Positions 52,788 through 61,400 of a stretch of 64,000 nucleotides of DNA are shown in pieces; positions within the stretch are counted from its first letter, which is position 1; each line of letters begins with the position of its first letter. A program made the translations under genes and the position numbers. Below the pieces are notes generated by a model. The model made no database searches. It saw nothing but the letters and a program-made list of their open reading frames with translations, and had not been told where the DNA came from. The stretch is from an uncultured Victivallales bacterium (GTDB taxonomy: Bacteria; Verrucomicrobiota; Lentisphaeria; Victivallales; UBA1829), in assembly GCA_944390735.1 (NCBI GenBank), contig CALXRL010000100.1:1-64000 (forward strand), read 5' to 3'.

Positions 52788-53867
52788 ATGGTAAAACTGA
52801 AGGACATAGCGGAAAAGACCGGAGTGACGGTATCCACCGTATCCGCGGCATTGAACGGTCGCGGCCATATGCGGAAGGAGACACGGGACTATCTGCTGCG
52901 CACGGCGCGGGAGATGGGCTACGCCCCGAACGGCGCGGCCCGTCAGCTCCGCAACAAACCGGCAGTGGATGTGGGACTGATCATCAATGACAAATCAACG
53001 AATCTCCGGCGCGGCGGAACGTATCTGGCGCACATCAGCGAATTTCTCTCGCTCTGCTCCCGGGGAGGACTCTCCAACCGGATCGAATTCTTTACGCAGG
53101 AAGAGAAGGAAACCGCCATTCCGGAACTGATGCGGGAGAGAATCGCCGGAGGCGTGATCCACGTCGGTTATCTCACGGAGGGCATCCGATGCTTTCTGGA
53201 GCAGAACCCGGAGTATCCGCTTGTGATGTTCGGGGAACCCGGGCGCTATTCCGTGCGTGCCGCACTGGAAAAAGGGGCCTATCAGGCCATGCAGTATCTG
53301 GCGGCGCTGGGGCACCGGGAGGTGATGGTGTCCTTCGGACCGCTCAAGTATGATTATCATCGGCAGATCAGCCGCGGCGTGAAACGGGCCCTTCAGGATT
53401 TCGGATTGACCCCTCTCGGCGGCGATCTCAGCGCCGAACCGCAGGCGGAGGAGGATGAAACCCATTACATGGAACGGATGTTTGAATGGAGTCTGCAGGC
53501 GCTCACACGGACACCGCGGCCGACGGCATTCTACTGTTCCGGCTCCTTCACGGGACGCGCCCTGATTTCCGCCGCATTCCGTCTGGGGCTCCGGATTCCC
53601 GAGGATCTCAGCATCGTGACTCACGGCATCGTGAACGAGGGATCAAGCTCCTATCCGGAACTGACTTCGGTGGAACTGAATTTCAACGAAATGTACTCCG
53701 CCGCGCTGCTCATCCTTCAGCAGCTCCGCAGCGGATGCAGACCGATCCAGAACGAAGTATGGGTGGATCCCATGCTTGTCATTCAGCAGTCGACGGCGGC
53801 TCCCGGAAGAGGCCGTCCGGTTCTCAGAAATACGAAAACGCAGCTATGCAAAGAGAGGACATCATGA
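52788..53867 (+). CDS. LacI-family regulator co-transcribed with a pilin-like gene
   Basis: A 359-residue regulator with the LacI headpiece ([25 protein letters not shown], about 2-26), hinge [14 protein letters not shown], and an effector-binding domain. ATG 52788 is chosen because the preceding in-frame codons contain the operator. It overlaps the pilin-like gene by 4 bp (ATGA) with no glycosidase in between. The regulator therefore probably controls the pilin-like gene and possibly the divergent SGNH hydrolase. The ligand is unknown. Confidence 0.92.
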   Translation: MVKLKDIAEKTGVTVSTVSAALNGRGHMRKETRDYLLRTAREMGYAPNGAARQLRNKPAVDVGLIINDKSTNLRRGGTYLAHISEFLSLCSRGGLSNRIEFFTQEEKETAIPELMRERIAGGVIHVGYLTEGIRCFLEQNPEYPLVMFGEPGRYSVRAALEKGAYQAMQYLAALGHREVMVSFGPLKYDYHRQISRGVKRALQDFGLTPLGGDLSAEPQAEEDETHYMERMFEWSLQALTRTPRPTAFYCSGSFTGRALISAAFRLGLRIPEDLSIVTHGIVNEGSSSYPELTSVELNFNEMYSAALLILQQLRSGCRPIQNEVWVDPMLVIQQSTAAPGRGRPVLRNTKTQLCKERTS

Positions 53868-54631
53868 AACGGAACTTTTTCACACTGATAGAACTCCTTG
53901 TGGTGATTGCCATCATCGCGATCCTGACGGCCATTCTTCTGCCGGGACTGAACAAGGCGCGCGACAAGGCCAGAGGCGCGGCCTGTCTCTCGAATCTGAA
54001 GCAGATCGGACTCGGGATCGGTTCGTATGCCGCCGAAAACAACGATCTGATTCACTCCGCGATCAAAGACGCCAACGGACTGCGGACGATCCAGTTTCTG
54101 ATCCAGTACGGCTATCTTCCCGGAGATGCGTCGAGCACGCGGATCGCCAAGTTCAAGCCCTATTTCTGTCCGTCTGCGACGATTGCCAACTCCAACGGGA
54201 CGGTCAGCGACATCAAATACCGTCTTTACGGAACCCCCTACTGCCATAAATACGGATTTCACGGCGAGGAATATTTCCTGAAAGTGGGCAGCGGCGATGC
54301 GGCCCAGCTGTTTGTCGATCTGAAAGCGTTTCAGAAGAAAAAGCTCTCTCTGTCCAGAATCTCCGGAGCCGTGGACAGCGGCTATATCGCCGGGAATACA
54401 AAGGCCGGTTCTTCCGCCTCGGTGTATCAGGACTGTGTCGCCAGTTCCAATCACCGATGGCTGATTCATTCGGACACCACCACCAACACCTGGTTTTACG
54501 ACGGTCACGCTGCCTCCCAGACTCCTTACAGCGTCCTGAAGGATGTCGAGTATCACGGCGGCTGGTCGAAAATCTTTCTTCTCCGCCGGAGTCTGGAGCG
54601 CTACTCCTTCCCCGACGGCACCTCCGAGTAA
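53864..54631 (+). CDS. Prepilin-type N-terminal domain protein
   Basis: The 255-residue protein has [36 protein letters not shown] at the N-terminus, with Phe before the cleavage position where Gly is usual, Glu5 present and the [10 protein letters not shown] end (H-x-DG type). There is one conserved Cys in the [15 protein letters not shown] segment and further Cys in FCPSA. It is coupled to LacI by ATGA, which makes it regulated by that LacI. A following 131-bp gap leads to the rhomboid gene. Confidence 0.88.
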   Translation: MKRNFFTLIELLVVIAIIAILTAILLPGLNKARDKARGAACLSNLKQIGLGIGSYAAENNDLIHSAIKDANGLRTIQFLIQYGYLPGDASSTRIAKFKPYFCPSATIANSNGTVSDIKYRLYGTPYCHKYGFHGEEYFLKVGSGDAAQLFVDLKAFQKKKLSLSRISGAVDSGYIAGNTKAGSSASVYQDCVASSNHRWLIHSDTTTNTWFYDGHAASQTPYSVLKDVEYHGGWSKIFLLRRSLERYSFPDGTSE

Positions 54632-54762
54632 GCTCTTTTTCCCCGGTTTGCCGCCGCGCGGGTAATGAAACGGATTTCCCGCCGACGGCTCCTCTTGTAG
54701 TTGGCGTTTTTGGCTGTATATTATCCATGCGGAAAAACGGTAAGTCACAGGGGATTTTTTTT

Positions 54763-55656
54763 ATGCTTGGAGAACGGGATTATATGCGCGGGACGCCCGG
54801 GCGCGGAAGATCGGGCGAGGGTGGAACGGAATGTCTTCTTCTGCTGGTCGGGATCAATGTGGCGGTGTATATTCTGACGCTTCTGGGGGGGCGGTCCATC
54901 GCGGGAATGTTCGTCCTGACCGGGAACGTTCTTGCGACGTTTGAACTCTGGCGCTTCTTCACGGCCGCATTTACGCATGTGGACTTCTGGCATCTTTTTT
55001 TCAACATGTTCGGACTTTACATGTTCGGATCCCTTTCGGCGCCGATTCTCGGATGGAAGCGGTTTCTTGCGCTTTATCTGCTTTCGGCGGTGGCGGGGAA
55101 CGTGCTCTGGCTGGTGTTCAATCTGAATTCGCCGTATCTGCTTCTCGGCGCGAGCGGCGCGGTGGTGGGGGTCATCATGGCGACGGCGATGATGATGCCC
55201 GATCTTCGGGTGCTTCTGCTCTTCTTCCCGGTTCCGGTGAAGCTGAAGACCATGGCGATCGTGTATATCATTCTGGAAGTGATCCAGCAGCAGACGATGC
55301 CTTCGAACATTGCCTATCTGGCGCATATCGGCGGTTTTGCCGGAGGGTTCCTGTTCATGGAGCTGTGGGCGGGGGGCGAGGTGGCCTGGCATCCGCTCGG
55401 GGGGCTGTTCGGCAGACGCTCCGTCTCCGCGCCGCGGTCCGTTCCGCGGAGGGAGGAATCTCCGTCGAAACCGCCGCGCGGCTGGACCCTTTCCGCGTAT
55501 GACGCCTATACAAAAGGAGGAGCGGTTTCCCGTGCGGAACTGGACCGGATCCTGGAAAAGATTTCCAGCAGCGGAATCAACAGTCTCTCGGAAAGCGAAA
55601 TGGAGACGCTCCGGAAGGCGCGCGAACAGATGAAGTCGGGAAACACCTCCCGCTGA
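54763..55656 (+). CDS. Rhomboid-family intramembrane serine protease
   Basis: A 297-residue protein with six or so membrane helices. Catalytic Ser is in LLGASGAVVG and His in AHIGGFAGG, with the L1-loop HVDFWHLFFNMFGLY segment (HxxxNM motif), all typical of rhomboid proteases that cleave within or near membrane helices. A C-terminal cytoplasmic tail (LDRILEKISSSGINSLSESEMETLRKAR) is the small conserved module found in many bacterial rhomboids. ATG 54763 has AGGGGA about 9 bp upstream. Nearby pilin-like membrane proteins are possible but unproven substrates. Confidence 0.9.
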   Translation: MLGERDYMRGTPGRGRSGEGGTECLLLLVGINVAVYILTLLGGRSIAGMFVLTGNVLATFELWRFFTAAFTHVDFWHLFFNMFGLYMFGSLSAPILGWKRFLALYLLSAVAGNVLWLVFNLNSPYLLLGASGAVVGVIMATAMMMPDLRVLLLFFPVPVKLKTMAIVYIILEVIQQQTMPSNIAYLAHIGGFAGGFLFMELWAGGEVAWHPLGGLFGRRSVSAPRSVPRREESPSKPPRGWTLSAYDAYTKGGAVSRAELDRILEKISSSGINSLSESEMETLRKAREQMKSGNTSR

Positions 55657-55681
55657 CAGAATTGGAAAGAAAGGACGCATT

Positions 55682-57151
55682 ATGAATATCTTATGGGTGA
55701 CAAGCGAAGCGGTTCCCTATGCGAAAACCGGCGGACTCGCCGATGTTTCCAGCGCTCTTCCCCTGGCTCTTTCGGAGCGGGGGCACCGCGTTTCCGTGGT
55801 GATGCCGTTTTATCCGCAGATCATGGGCCGTCTCAACCTCAAGTTCAGTGCGACGCACGATCTGCTGCGCGTTCCGTTCGGCTCCGGCTGCGAGTGGGCG
55901 AAGGTGAACGAGCTGAAAATCAATGACAATCTGACCTACTATTTTATCGAATACCATCGGTTCTTCGACCGCGCCTCGCTGTACGACTGGTGCGGAAGCG
56001 AATATGCCGACAACGCCATGCGTTTCATTTTCCTCTCCCGCGCGGCGATGGAGCTGGCGTCCAATTTCCGTCTCGCCCCGGATGTTCTCCATGCGAACGA
56101 CTGGCACGCGGCGCTCTGCTGTGTCTATCTGAAGAGTCATCTCTACCGGGACAACGAGCAGTTCCGCAACTGCCGTTCCGTGATGACGATTCACAACATC
56201 GGGTATCAGGGGGTGTTTCACAAGGGCAATCTGTTCTGGACGGGACTGGGATGGGATTACTTCAACTATCTCTGTCTGGAGTGGTACGACCAGCTGAATC
56301 TTCTGAAGGGGGGAATTATGACGGCGGACATGGTTTCGACGGTCAGTCCGACCTATGCGCAGGAGATTCTTTCTCCGGAATACGGGTTCGGACTGGACGG
56401 AGCGCTGCGCTCCCGCGCCGGACTCGGCAAACTGCGCGGCATCCTGAACGGAATCGATGCGGGGGTCTGGAATCCGGCGACGGACCGCATGCTGTCGGCC
56501 GTCTACTCCGCCGATGCGATGGAGGGAAAAGCCGTCTGCAAGCGGGCGCTTCAGGAGACGTACGGTCTGCCGGTGCGGGAGGATGTGCCCGTATTTGCCG
56601 TCATCTCCCGTCTGGCGTATCAGAAGGGGCTCGATGTGCTGAGTTCCGGACTGGAGGATCTGCTTTACCATGACGATTTCCAGTTTGTCATCGTCACTTC
56701 CGGCGACAAGGCAATCGAAGGGCATCTGCTGTATCTTGCGCAGAAATATCCGAAGAAGTTTGCTCTTTATCTCGGCTACACGGGGGAGGCGGCTGCGCAT
56801 CTGGTGGAGGCGGGGGCCGATCTGTTCGTGATGCCGTCCCGCTATGAGCCCTGCGGACTCAATCAAATGTATTCCATGGCCTATGGAACGCTTCCGATCG
56901 TCCGGCACACCGGAGGACTGGCGGATACGGTGTTCAATTATGACAGAAACAATCCGGAAAAGTCGACAGGATTTGTCCTGTGGGATCTCAACACCTCGTC
57001 GCTGAATGCCACGATCCGCTGGGCGGCCGACACCTGGCGCAGCCATCGCGAAGACTGCCGGATCATGCAGCACAAGGGCATGACCACGGATTTCTCCTGG
57101 AATCGAACGGCTTCCGAATATGAGAGGATGTATCAGGATGCGCACGTCTGA
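55682..57151 (+). CDS. glgA: Glycogen synthase (ADP-glucose)
   Basis: GlgA extends alpha-1,4-glucan using ADP-glucose. The 489-residue GT5 enzyme has EAVPYAKTGGLADV (KTGGL donor-binding, residues 15-19), HANDWHAAL, NGIDAGVWNP, SRLAYQKG and the C-terminal PSRYEPCGLNQMYSMAYGTLPIVRHTGGLADTV. Length is typical. AAAGGA lies before ATG 55682. It overlaps queA by 14 bp. No other glycogen gene is in the window. Confidence 0.96.
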   Translation: MNILWVTSEAVPYAKTGGLADVSSALPLALSERGHRVSVVMPFYPQIMGRLNLKFSATHDLLRVPFGSGCEWAKVNELKINDNLTYYFIEYHRFFDRASLYDWCGSEYADNAMRFIFLSRAAMELASNFRLAPDVLHANDWHAALCCVYLKSHLYRDNEQFRNCRSVMTIHNIGYQGVFHKGNLFWTGLGWDYFNYLCLEWYDQLNLLKGGIMTADMVSTVSPTYAQEILSPEYGFGLDGALRSRAGLGKLRGILNGIDAGVWNPATDRMLSAVYSADAMEGKAVCKRALQETYGLPVREDVPVFAVISRLAYQKGLDVLSSGLEDLLYHDDFQFVIVTSGDKAIEGHLLYLAQKYPKKFALYLGYTGEAAAHLVEAGADLFVMPSRYEPCGLNQMYSMAYGTLPIVRHTGGLADTVFNYDRNNPEKSTGFVLWDLNTSSLNATIRWAADTWRSHREDCRIMQHKGMTTDFSWNRTASEYERMYQDAHV

Positions 57152-58184
57152 TTTCGATTACGAACTTCCGGAGGAGCTGATCGCTCAGAATCCTCCGGAG
57201 CACCGCGGCGATTCGCGGATGCTGGTGCTGGATTCCCGGTCGGGAAACTGCGAGATCCTGCCGTTCCGCCGGATTGTGGATTATCTGGAGGCGGGCGATT
57301 GCCTCGCGGTCAACAACACGCGGGTGATCCGGGCGCGTCTTTTTGCCCGGAAGGAGACCGGGGCGACGATTGAAATCATGCTGCTTCGTCCGCAGGCGGA
57401 CCATCGCTGCTGGTCCTGTTTTCTGAAGCCGGGGAAGCGGGTGGCGGAAGGGACGGAGCTCTCGCTGCTGCTGACGGACGGAAATTCCTCCGGATGGCGG
57501 GTGACGGTGCGGAAAAAAGATCCTTCGGGCGAATGCGTGGTGGAGCTTTCGGGAGAGTCGCCGGAAAAGATGATCGAGCGCTGCGGACACATTCCGCTGC
57601 CGCCCTACATCAAACGGCAGAATCTGCCGCCGGACGCCGAACGGTATCAGACGGTTTACGCGGAGGCGCCCGGCGCGGTCGCCGCGCCCACCGCCGGACT
57701 GCATTTCACCACGGAGATTCTGGAGGAACTGGCGGCAAAAGGGGTCCGGAAGGCGACCGTTACGCTGCATGTCGGGCAGGGGACCTTCAAGCCTGTGACC
57801 GTGGAGGAGATCACCGACCACAAGATGCACTCGGAGGAATACTGTTTCCCGGAGGAGGCCGCGCAGCTGCTGAACAAGACGCGGAGGGAAGGGCATCGGA
57901 TCGCGGCGGTCGGAACGACGACGCTGCGGGTGCTGGAATCCTGTGTGCGGCCGGATCGTCTGTTCGAACCCCGGACGGGAAGCACGGATATCTTCATTCA
58001 TCCGCCATACGAGGTGTTGTCGGCGGATCTTCTTCTGACGAATTTTCATCTGCCGAAAAGCACGCTTCTGATGCTGGTCAGCGCGTTTGCCGGATGCGAA
58101 AATATCCGCAACGCCTACCGTCTGGCGGTCCGCGAACGGATGCGCTTTTTCAGTTACGGCGACTGCATGCTGATCCTGAAATGA
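57138..58184 (+). CDS. queA: S-adenosylmethionine:tRNA ribosyltransferase-isomerase
   Basis: QueA transfers the ribosyl part of SAM to 7-aminomethyl-7-deazaguanine in tRNA during queuosine synthesis. The 348-residue protein has DFDYELPEELIAQNPP, the NNTRVIRARL motif, GHIPLPPYIKR, AAPTAGLHFT, HVGQGTFKPV and NFHLPKSTLLMLVSAF. Length is as in the family. ATG 57138 is preferred (the 6-codon extension from 57120 has no signal). The gene overlaps glgA. Confidence 0.96.
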   Translation: MRTSDFDYELPEELIAQNPPEHRGDSRMLVLDSRSGNCEILPFRRIVDYLEAGDCLAVNNTRVIRARLFARKETGATIEIMLLRPQADHRCWSCFLKPGKRVAEGTELSLLLTDGNSSGWRVTVRKKDPSGECVVELSGESPEKMIERCGHIPLPPYIKRQNLPPDAERYQTVYAEAPGAVAAPTAGLHFTTEILEELAAKGVRKATVTLHVGQGTFKPVTVEEITDHKMHSEEYCFPEEAAQLLNKTRREGHRIAAVGTTTLRVLESCVRPDRLFEPRTGSTDIFIHPPYEVLSADLLLTNFHLPKSTLLMLVSAFAGCENIRNAYRLAVRERMRFFSYGDCMLILK

Positions 58185-58290
58185 CATTTTTCCCCCCTGT
58201 CTTTCCGAAGAAAAACAGGAAAAGGAACGGGAGATGACGGAAAAATCATTTTTTTTTCCAGCTTCCCGCGCTTTTTTCCAAAAAACAGGG

Positions 58291-58319
58291 TTGACTTGCA
58301 GGAAAAAATGTTGTATAAT
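58291..58319 (+). promoter_or_regulatory. Near-consensus sigma-70 promoter of two pilin-like genes
   Basis: TTGACT (58291-58296), a 17-bp spacer and TATAAT (58314-58319) lie 42 bp before ATG 58362. This is one of the strongest promoters by eye in the window, pointing to high expression. Confidence 0.85.
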
Positions 58320-58361
58320 GCTCCACGGAGGAACCTTAAGAACGAGAAGGAGTATGTTCCA

Positions 58362-59054
58362 ATGAAAAAGAGAAGTTTCACATTGGTAGAAATCCTTGTG
58401 GTCGTGGGAATTATTGTGATTCTTGCCGGACTTGCGATTCCTGTGATCAGCAAGAGTATGGAGACCGCGAAGCTGAATCAGGCGTCGGCGGAGTGCAATA
58501 CCATTCAGCTGGCCATCAAGAATTTTGAAACGGAATACAGCATGATGCCGTATCCGGAAGAGGGCAAAACCGGAGCTCCTCCCGCGGACACCAGTACGGA
58601 AAATCAGTACTGTATCGGAGGATATTCGGCCTCTCCGGATCCCAGATACAAGTTTTTCTTTTCCATGATGACCGGATATCAGTATGACAAGCCGACCTTC
58701 AAAACCGGGGTCTCCACGGAAGACGGTACAACGGTGGACAAGGATGACTGGGCGAACAATAAAAAGAGAATCAAATTCCTTGATCCGACTGCGGCTTATG
58801 CAAAGGGAAACGGATTCCTGGATCCCTGGGGCAAGACATACAGTATTGTCTATAAAACCGATGGGGAAATGCTGAATAAACTGGATGAGATTTCGGTGAC
58901 GAACTTTTTTGCAGGCGGACTTGCTCCCAAGGAAAGTCTCCTGACCCCGATTGCCGTTTTCACGCGGGAAGGCACCCTCAAAACGAATCCGGACAAGGAT
59001 GACACGGTTCGTTATGCAACATCATGGGAAGGTGTGAAAACCTATTCAAAATAA
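58362..59054 (+). CDS. Type II secretion major pseudopilin-like protein (GspG-like)
   Basis: The 230-residue protein begins KRSFTLVEILVVVGIIVILAGLAIPVISKSMETAKLNQA, a type II pseudopilin helix with Ser before the cleavage position. It ends like GspG: a GFLDPWGKTYSIVY segment (the DPWG..Y motif of major pseudopilins). It is therefore closer to a true secretion-system pseudopilin than the other pilin-like proteins here. AAGGAG precedes ATG 58362. It is followed 11 bp later by another pilin-like gene under the same strong promoter; no other secretion-system genes are in the window. Confidence 0.87.
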   Translation: MKKRSFTLVEILVVVGIIVILAGLAIPVISKSMETAKLNQASAECNTIQLAIKNFETEYSMMPYPEEGKTGAPPADTSTENQYCIGGYSASPDPRYKFFFSMMTGYQYDKPTFKTGVSTEDGTTVDKDDWANNKKRIKFLDPTAAYAKGNGFLDPWGKTYSIVYKTDGEMLNKLDEISVTNFFAGGLAPKESLLTPIAVFTREGTLKTNPDKDDTVRYATSWEGVKTYSK

Positions 59055-59065
59055 GGAAAAGAAAA

Positions 59066-59776
59066 ATGAAGAGACAACATTTTACACTGACGGAACTCCT
59101 TGTGGTCATTTCCATTATTGCCATCCTTGCCGGACTGCTTCTGCCTGCGCTGAACAAATCGCGTGCCAGTGCGCAGAATGCGGCCTGCATCAGCAATCTG
59201 AAGCAGGTGGGGGCGACCTTCATGCTGTATGCGAACGATTTTGATGATCTGCTTCCTCCGGCCGATTTTGCCGAAACTCCTTCCACGAAGGCGGCAACTA
59301 CTCAGCCGAAATCGGAAAATGCACTGGAAAACGGAAAGAACATCCCGTGGTACATTCGTCTCGGAACGAAAAAATATCTGCCGAAATTTGACGCGACCGA
59401 TACGGCAAGAACCGTGGTGAACTGTCCGATCACCTACGGCAATCCGGGGAAGCTGAATTCCTATGGTGTTCCGGTCGGAAATTCGGATGAAGGCACCCTG
59501 AAAGTGGGAACCTCCTCGGTCTATTACCGGATCCGTTCGCAGATTGACAACAAGCATGTTCTTGCCGCGGATTCCACGCTGGGAACCGGCCGGGAACCCG
59601 AAGCCTACTTCCTTAATGAGGGGACCGGTGCTACCGGCAAGTCTGAAGAAGGAAACATTGTTCTGCGTCATTCCGACCGCGCCAATGCCGCGATGGCCGA
59701 TGGACGTGTCGACAACTTCGACGCCTCCAGAATCAAAGACAAGATGAAAACCTACAACTACGTTGAAACAAAATAA
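59066..59776 (+). CDS. Prepilin-type N-terminal domain protein
   Basis: A 236-residue protein with HFTLTELLVVISIIAILAGLLLPALNKSRASAQNAA at the N-terminus, His before the cleavage position, Glu5 present, and the NAAMADGRVDNFD end of the H-x-DG type. One Cys in AACISNLKQVG and one in VNCPITYG could form a disulphide. It is the second gene after the near-consensus promoter and is followed by a strong terminator. Confidence 0.88.
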   Translation: MKRQHFTLTELLVVISIIAILAGLLLPALNKSRASAQNAACISNLKQVGATFMLYANDFDDLLPPADFAETPSTKAATTQPKSENALENGKNIPWYIRLGTKKYLPKFDATDTARTVVNCPITYGNPGKLNSYGVPVGNSDEGTLKVGTSSVYYRIRSQIDNKHVLAADSTLGTGREPEAYFLNEGTGATGKSEEGNIVLRHSDRANAAMADGRVDNFDASRIKDKMKTYNYVETK

Positions 59777-59809
59777 GAACCGCCGGTTCTGCTGAACGAT
59801 GTTCCGATT

Positions 59810-59846
59810 CCGCCGTATGGAAAGTTTTCATACGGCGGTTTTGTTT
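59810..59846 (+). terminator. Rho-independent terminator after the pilin-like operon
   Basis: CCGCCGTATG (59810-59819) pairs with CATACGGCGG (59829-59838) perfectly, followed by TTTTGTTT. Confidence 0.9.
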
Positions 59847-59921
59847 CGAAAAGAGTGCTGGCAGTTTTGCCGGGAGTGAGTGTTTCCGGGAAGCGTCGGA
59901 ATATCCGGGAGGAGGAAAACA

Positions 59922-60611
59922 ATGGATTCATTCAAGGATTTGGGATTTGCCAAACTCGATATGACGCGGTCGTCGCGGACCGGTCTTGGGGAAACGGTCT
60001 ATTGTCCGGGGAAGACGCCGGAACAGCTTTTGTCGATCATGCATGCGTTTCGGGAGTCCGGAACGCCGGCGCTTGGAACAAAATGTTCTCCGGCGCAGGC
60101 GGAATTTCTGAAACAGGACGGGATTGCTGTGGAATATGATCCCGTTTCCCGGATTTTGAAATCCACATGGGGGTCCATCGCGGAACTGCATGGGCTTGTC
60201 GCGGTCTGCACGGGGGGAACGGCGGATATCCCGGTGGCGGAGGAGGCGGCGCGGACGGCGGAATTTTTCGGAGCGAAAGTCGGTCGCCACTTTGATGTGG
60301 GAGTTGCCGGACTGCATCGTCTTCTTGCGCGGATCGAGGAGATTCGGCAGGCGGATGTGGTGATTGCGGTGGCGGGAATGGAAGGGGCGCTGGGAAGTGT
60401 TCTGGCGGGTCTTGTGGAGGCTCCGCTGGTGGCGGTGCCGACGTCGGTCGGCTACGGAGCGAGTTTCGGTGGGGTGGCGCCTCTTCTGGCGATGCTGAAC
60501 TCCTGTGCGGAAGGCATGTCGGTAGTGAACATCGACAACGGGTTCGGTGCGGGTGTGCTTGCCTGCCGGATGATCCGGATGAGAATGCGGAAGCATCCGG
60601 AAGACAGATGA
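59922..60611 (+). CDS. larB: Nickel pincer cofactor biosynthesis protein
   Basis: LarB carboxylates and hydrolyses nicotinic acid adenine dinucleotide to make P2CMN, the first step to the nickel-pincer nucleotide cofactor of lactate racemase-type enzymes. The 229-residue protein is of the PurE-like fold with VCTGGTADIPVAEEAA, VAGMEGALGSVL and the signature GYGASFGGVAPLLAMLNSCAEGMSVVNIDNGFGAG. A strong GGGAGGAGG lies before ATG 59922. No larC, larE or larA is nearby, so partners must be elsewhere. It is monocistronic. Confidence 0.92.
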   Translation: MDSFKDLGFAKLDMTRSSRTGLGETVYCPGKTPEQLLSIMHAFRESGTPALGTKCSPAQAEFLKQDGIAVEYDPVSRILKSTWGSIAELHGLVAVCTGGTADIPVAEEAARTAEFFGAKVGRHFDVGVAGLHRLLARIEEIRQADVVIAVAGMEGALGSVLAGLVEAPLVAVPTSVGYGASFGGVAPLLAMLNSCAEGMSVVNIDNGFGAGVLACRMIRMRMRKHPEDR

Positions 60612-60641
60612 GGCCGATTGTTCCGTCCGCTTCCGGAAGGA

Positions 60642-61382
60642 TTATTTTGTAACGAAGAAGTGGTTCTTCCCGACTCCGGTGGAGGCCGTTTGCGTCCACA
60701 GATAGACCCGGCTCTGGGGGAGCGTTTCCACATGGCCGTCCAGGAAATGCGCATTGACGGAGAATCCGCCGTTGTGATAGGGCTGCATTCGCAAGGCGTT
60801 TGTGCTGGGAGAGACATAGGCTTCAAATCGGAGCTGACCCTGGGTGTTGCCGAGGAGTTCTCCGGCACAGTCTCCGCTGTAAATCACCATGGAGGGATTT
60901 TTTATCTGTCCCGTCTTGAACCAGGAATAGGCAAAGGAGACGCGGGGAACGGAAGAGGAACGCCAGTCCATGGCGTTGATTCCGATTCCCTGAACTCTGC
61001 GCAGTTCGGAAAAGAAGGTCGCTCCCGGAGTCCGGTAGTTGTGAAGATAGTTCATCGCGGACGGGTTGTTCGACTGCGGTGACGCCGGACATGCCCACAG
61101 CCACGGCATGCGATTGACATAGTTGTTGAGCAGAGCGACCCAGCGGTCTTTTTCTTCGGTGTCTGTTTCGCTCATCCGGTAGCCGGGTACGGTGTCGTCG
61201 CTGTCGCTTGTGTACGTGCTGACGGCGAGACCGATCTGCTTCATCTGGTTCAGACACGTCATGGTTCTGGCTTTTTCCCTTGCTCTGTTCAGTGCCGGCA
61301 GCAGCATTCCCGCCAGGATGGCAATGATGGCAATTACCACGAGGAGTTCTATCAGTGTGAAGTCTGTTTTCTTTGAATTCAT
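60642..61382 (-). CDS. Prepilin-type N-terminal domain protein linked to a GH42-like gene
   Basis: A 246-residue pilin-like protein with [36 protein letters not shown], Asp before the cleavage position, Glu5 present, a Cys in [11 protein letters not shown] and WACPAS, and the [13 protein letters not shown] end, the clearest H-x-DG motif here. It lies 18 bp after the GH42-like gene on the same strand and is therefore probably co-transcribed with it. It converges on larB with 30 bp between stops. Confidence 0.89.
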   Translation of the reverse strand: MNSKKTDFTLIELLVVIAIIAILAGMLLPALNRAREKARTMTCLNQMKQIGLAVSTYTSDSDDTVPGYRMSETDTEEKDRWVALLNNYVNRMPWLWACPASPQSNNPSAMNYLHNYRTPGATFFSELRRVQGIGINAMDWRSSSVPRVSFAYSWFKTGQIKNPSMVIYSGDCAGELLGNTQGQLRFEAYVSPSTNALRMQPYHNGGFSVNAHFLDGHVETLPQSRVYLWTQTASTGVGKNHFFVTK

Positions 61383-61400
61383 TATGATCGCCTTTTCCTG

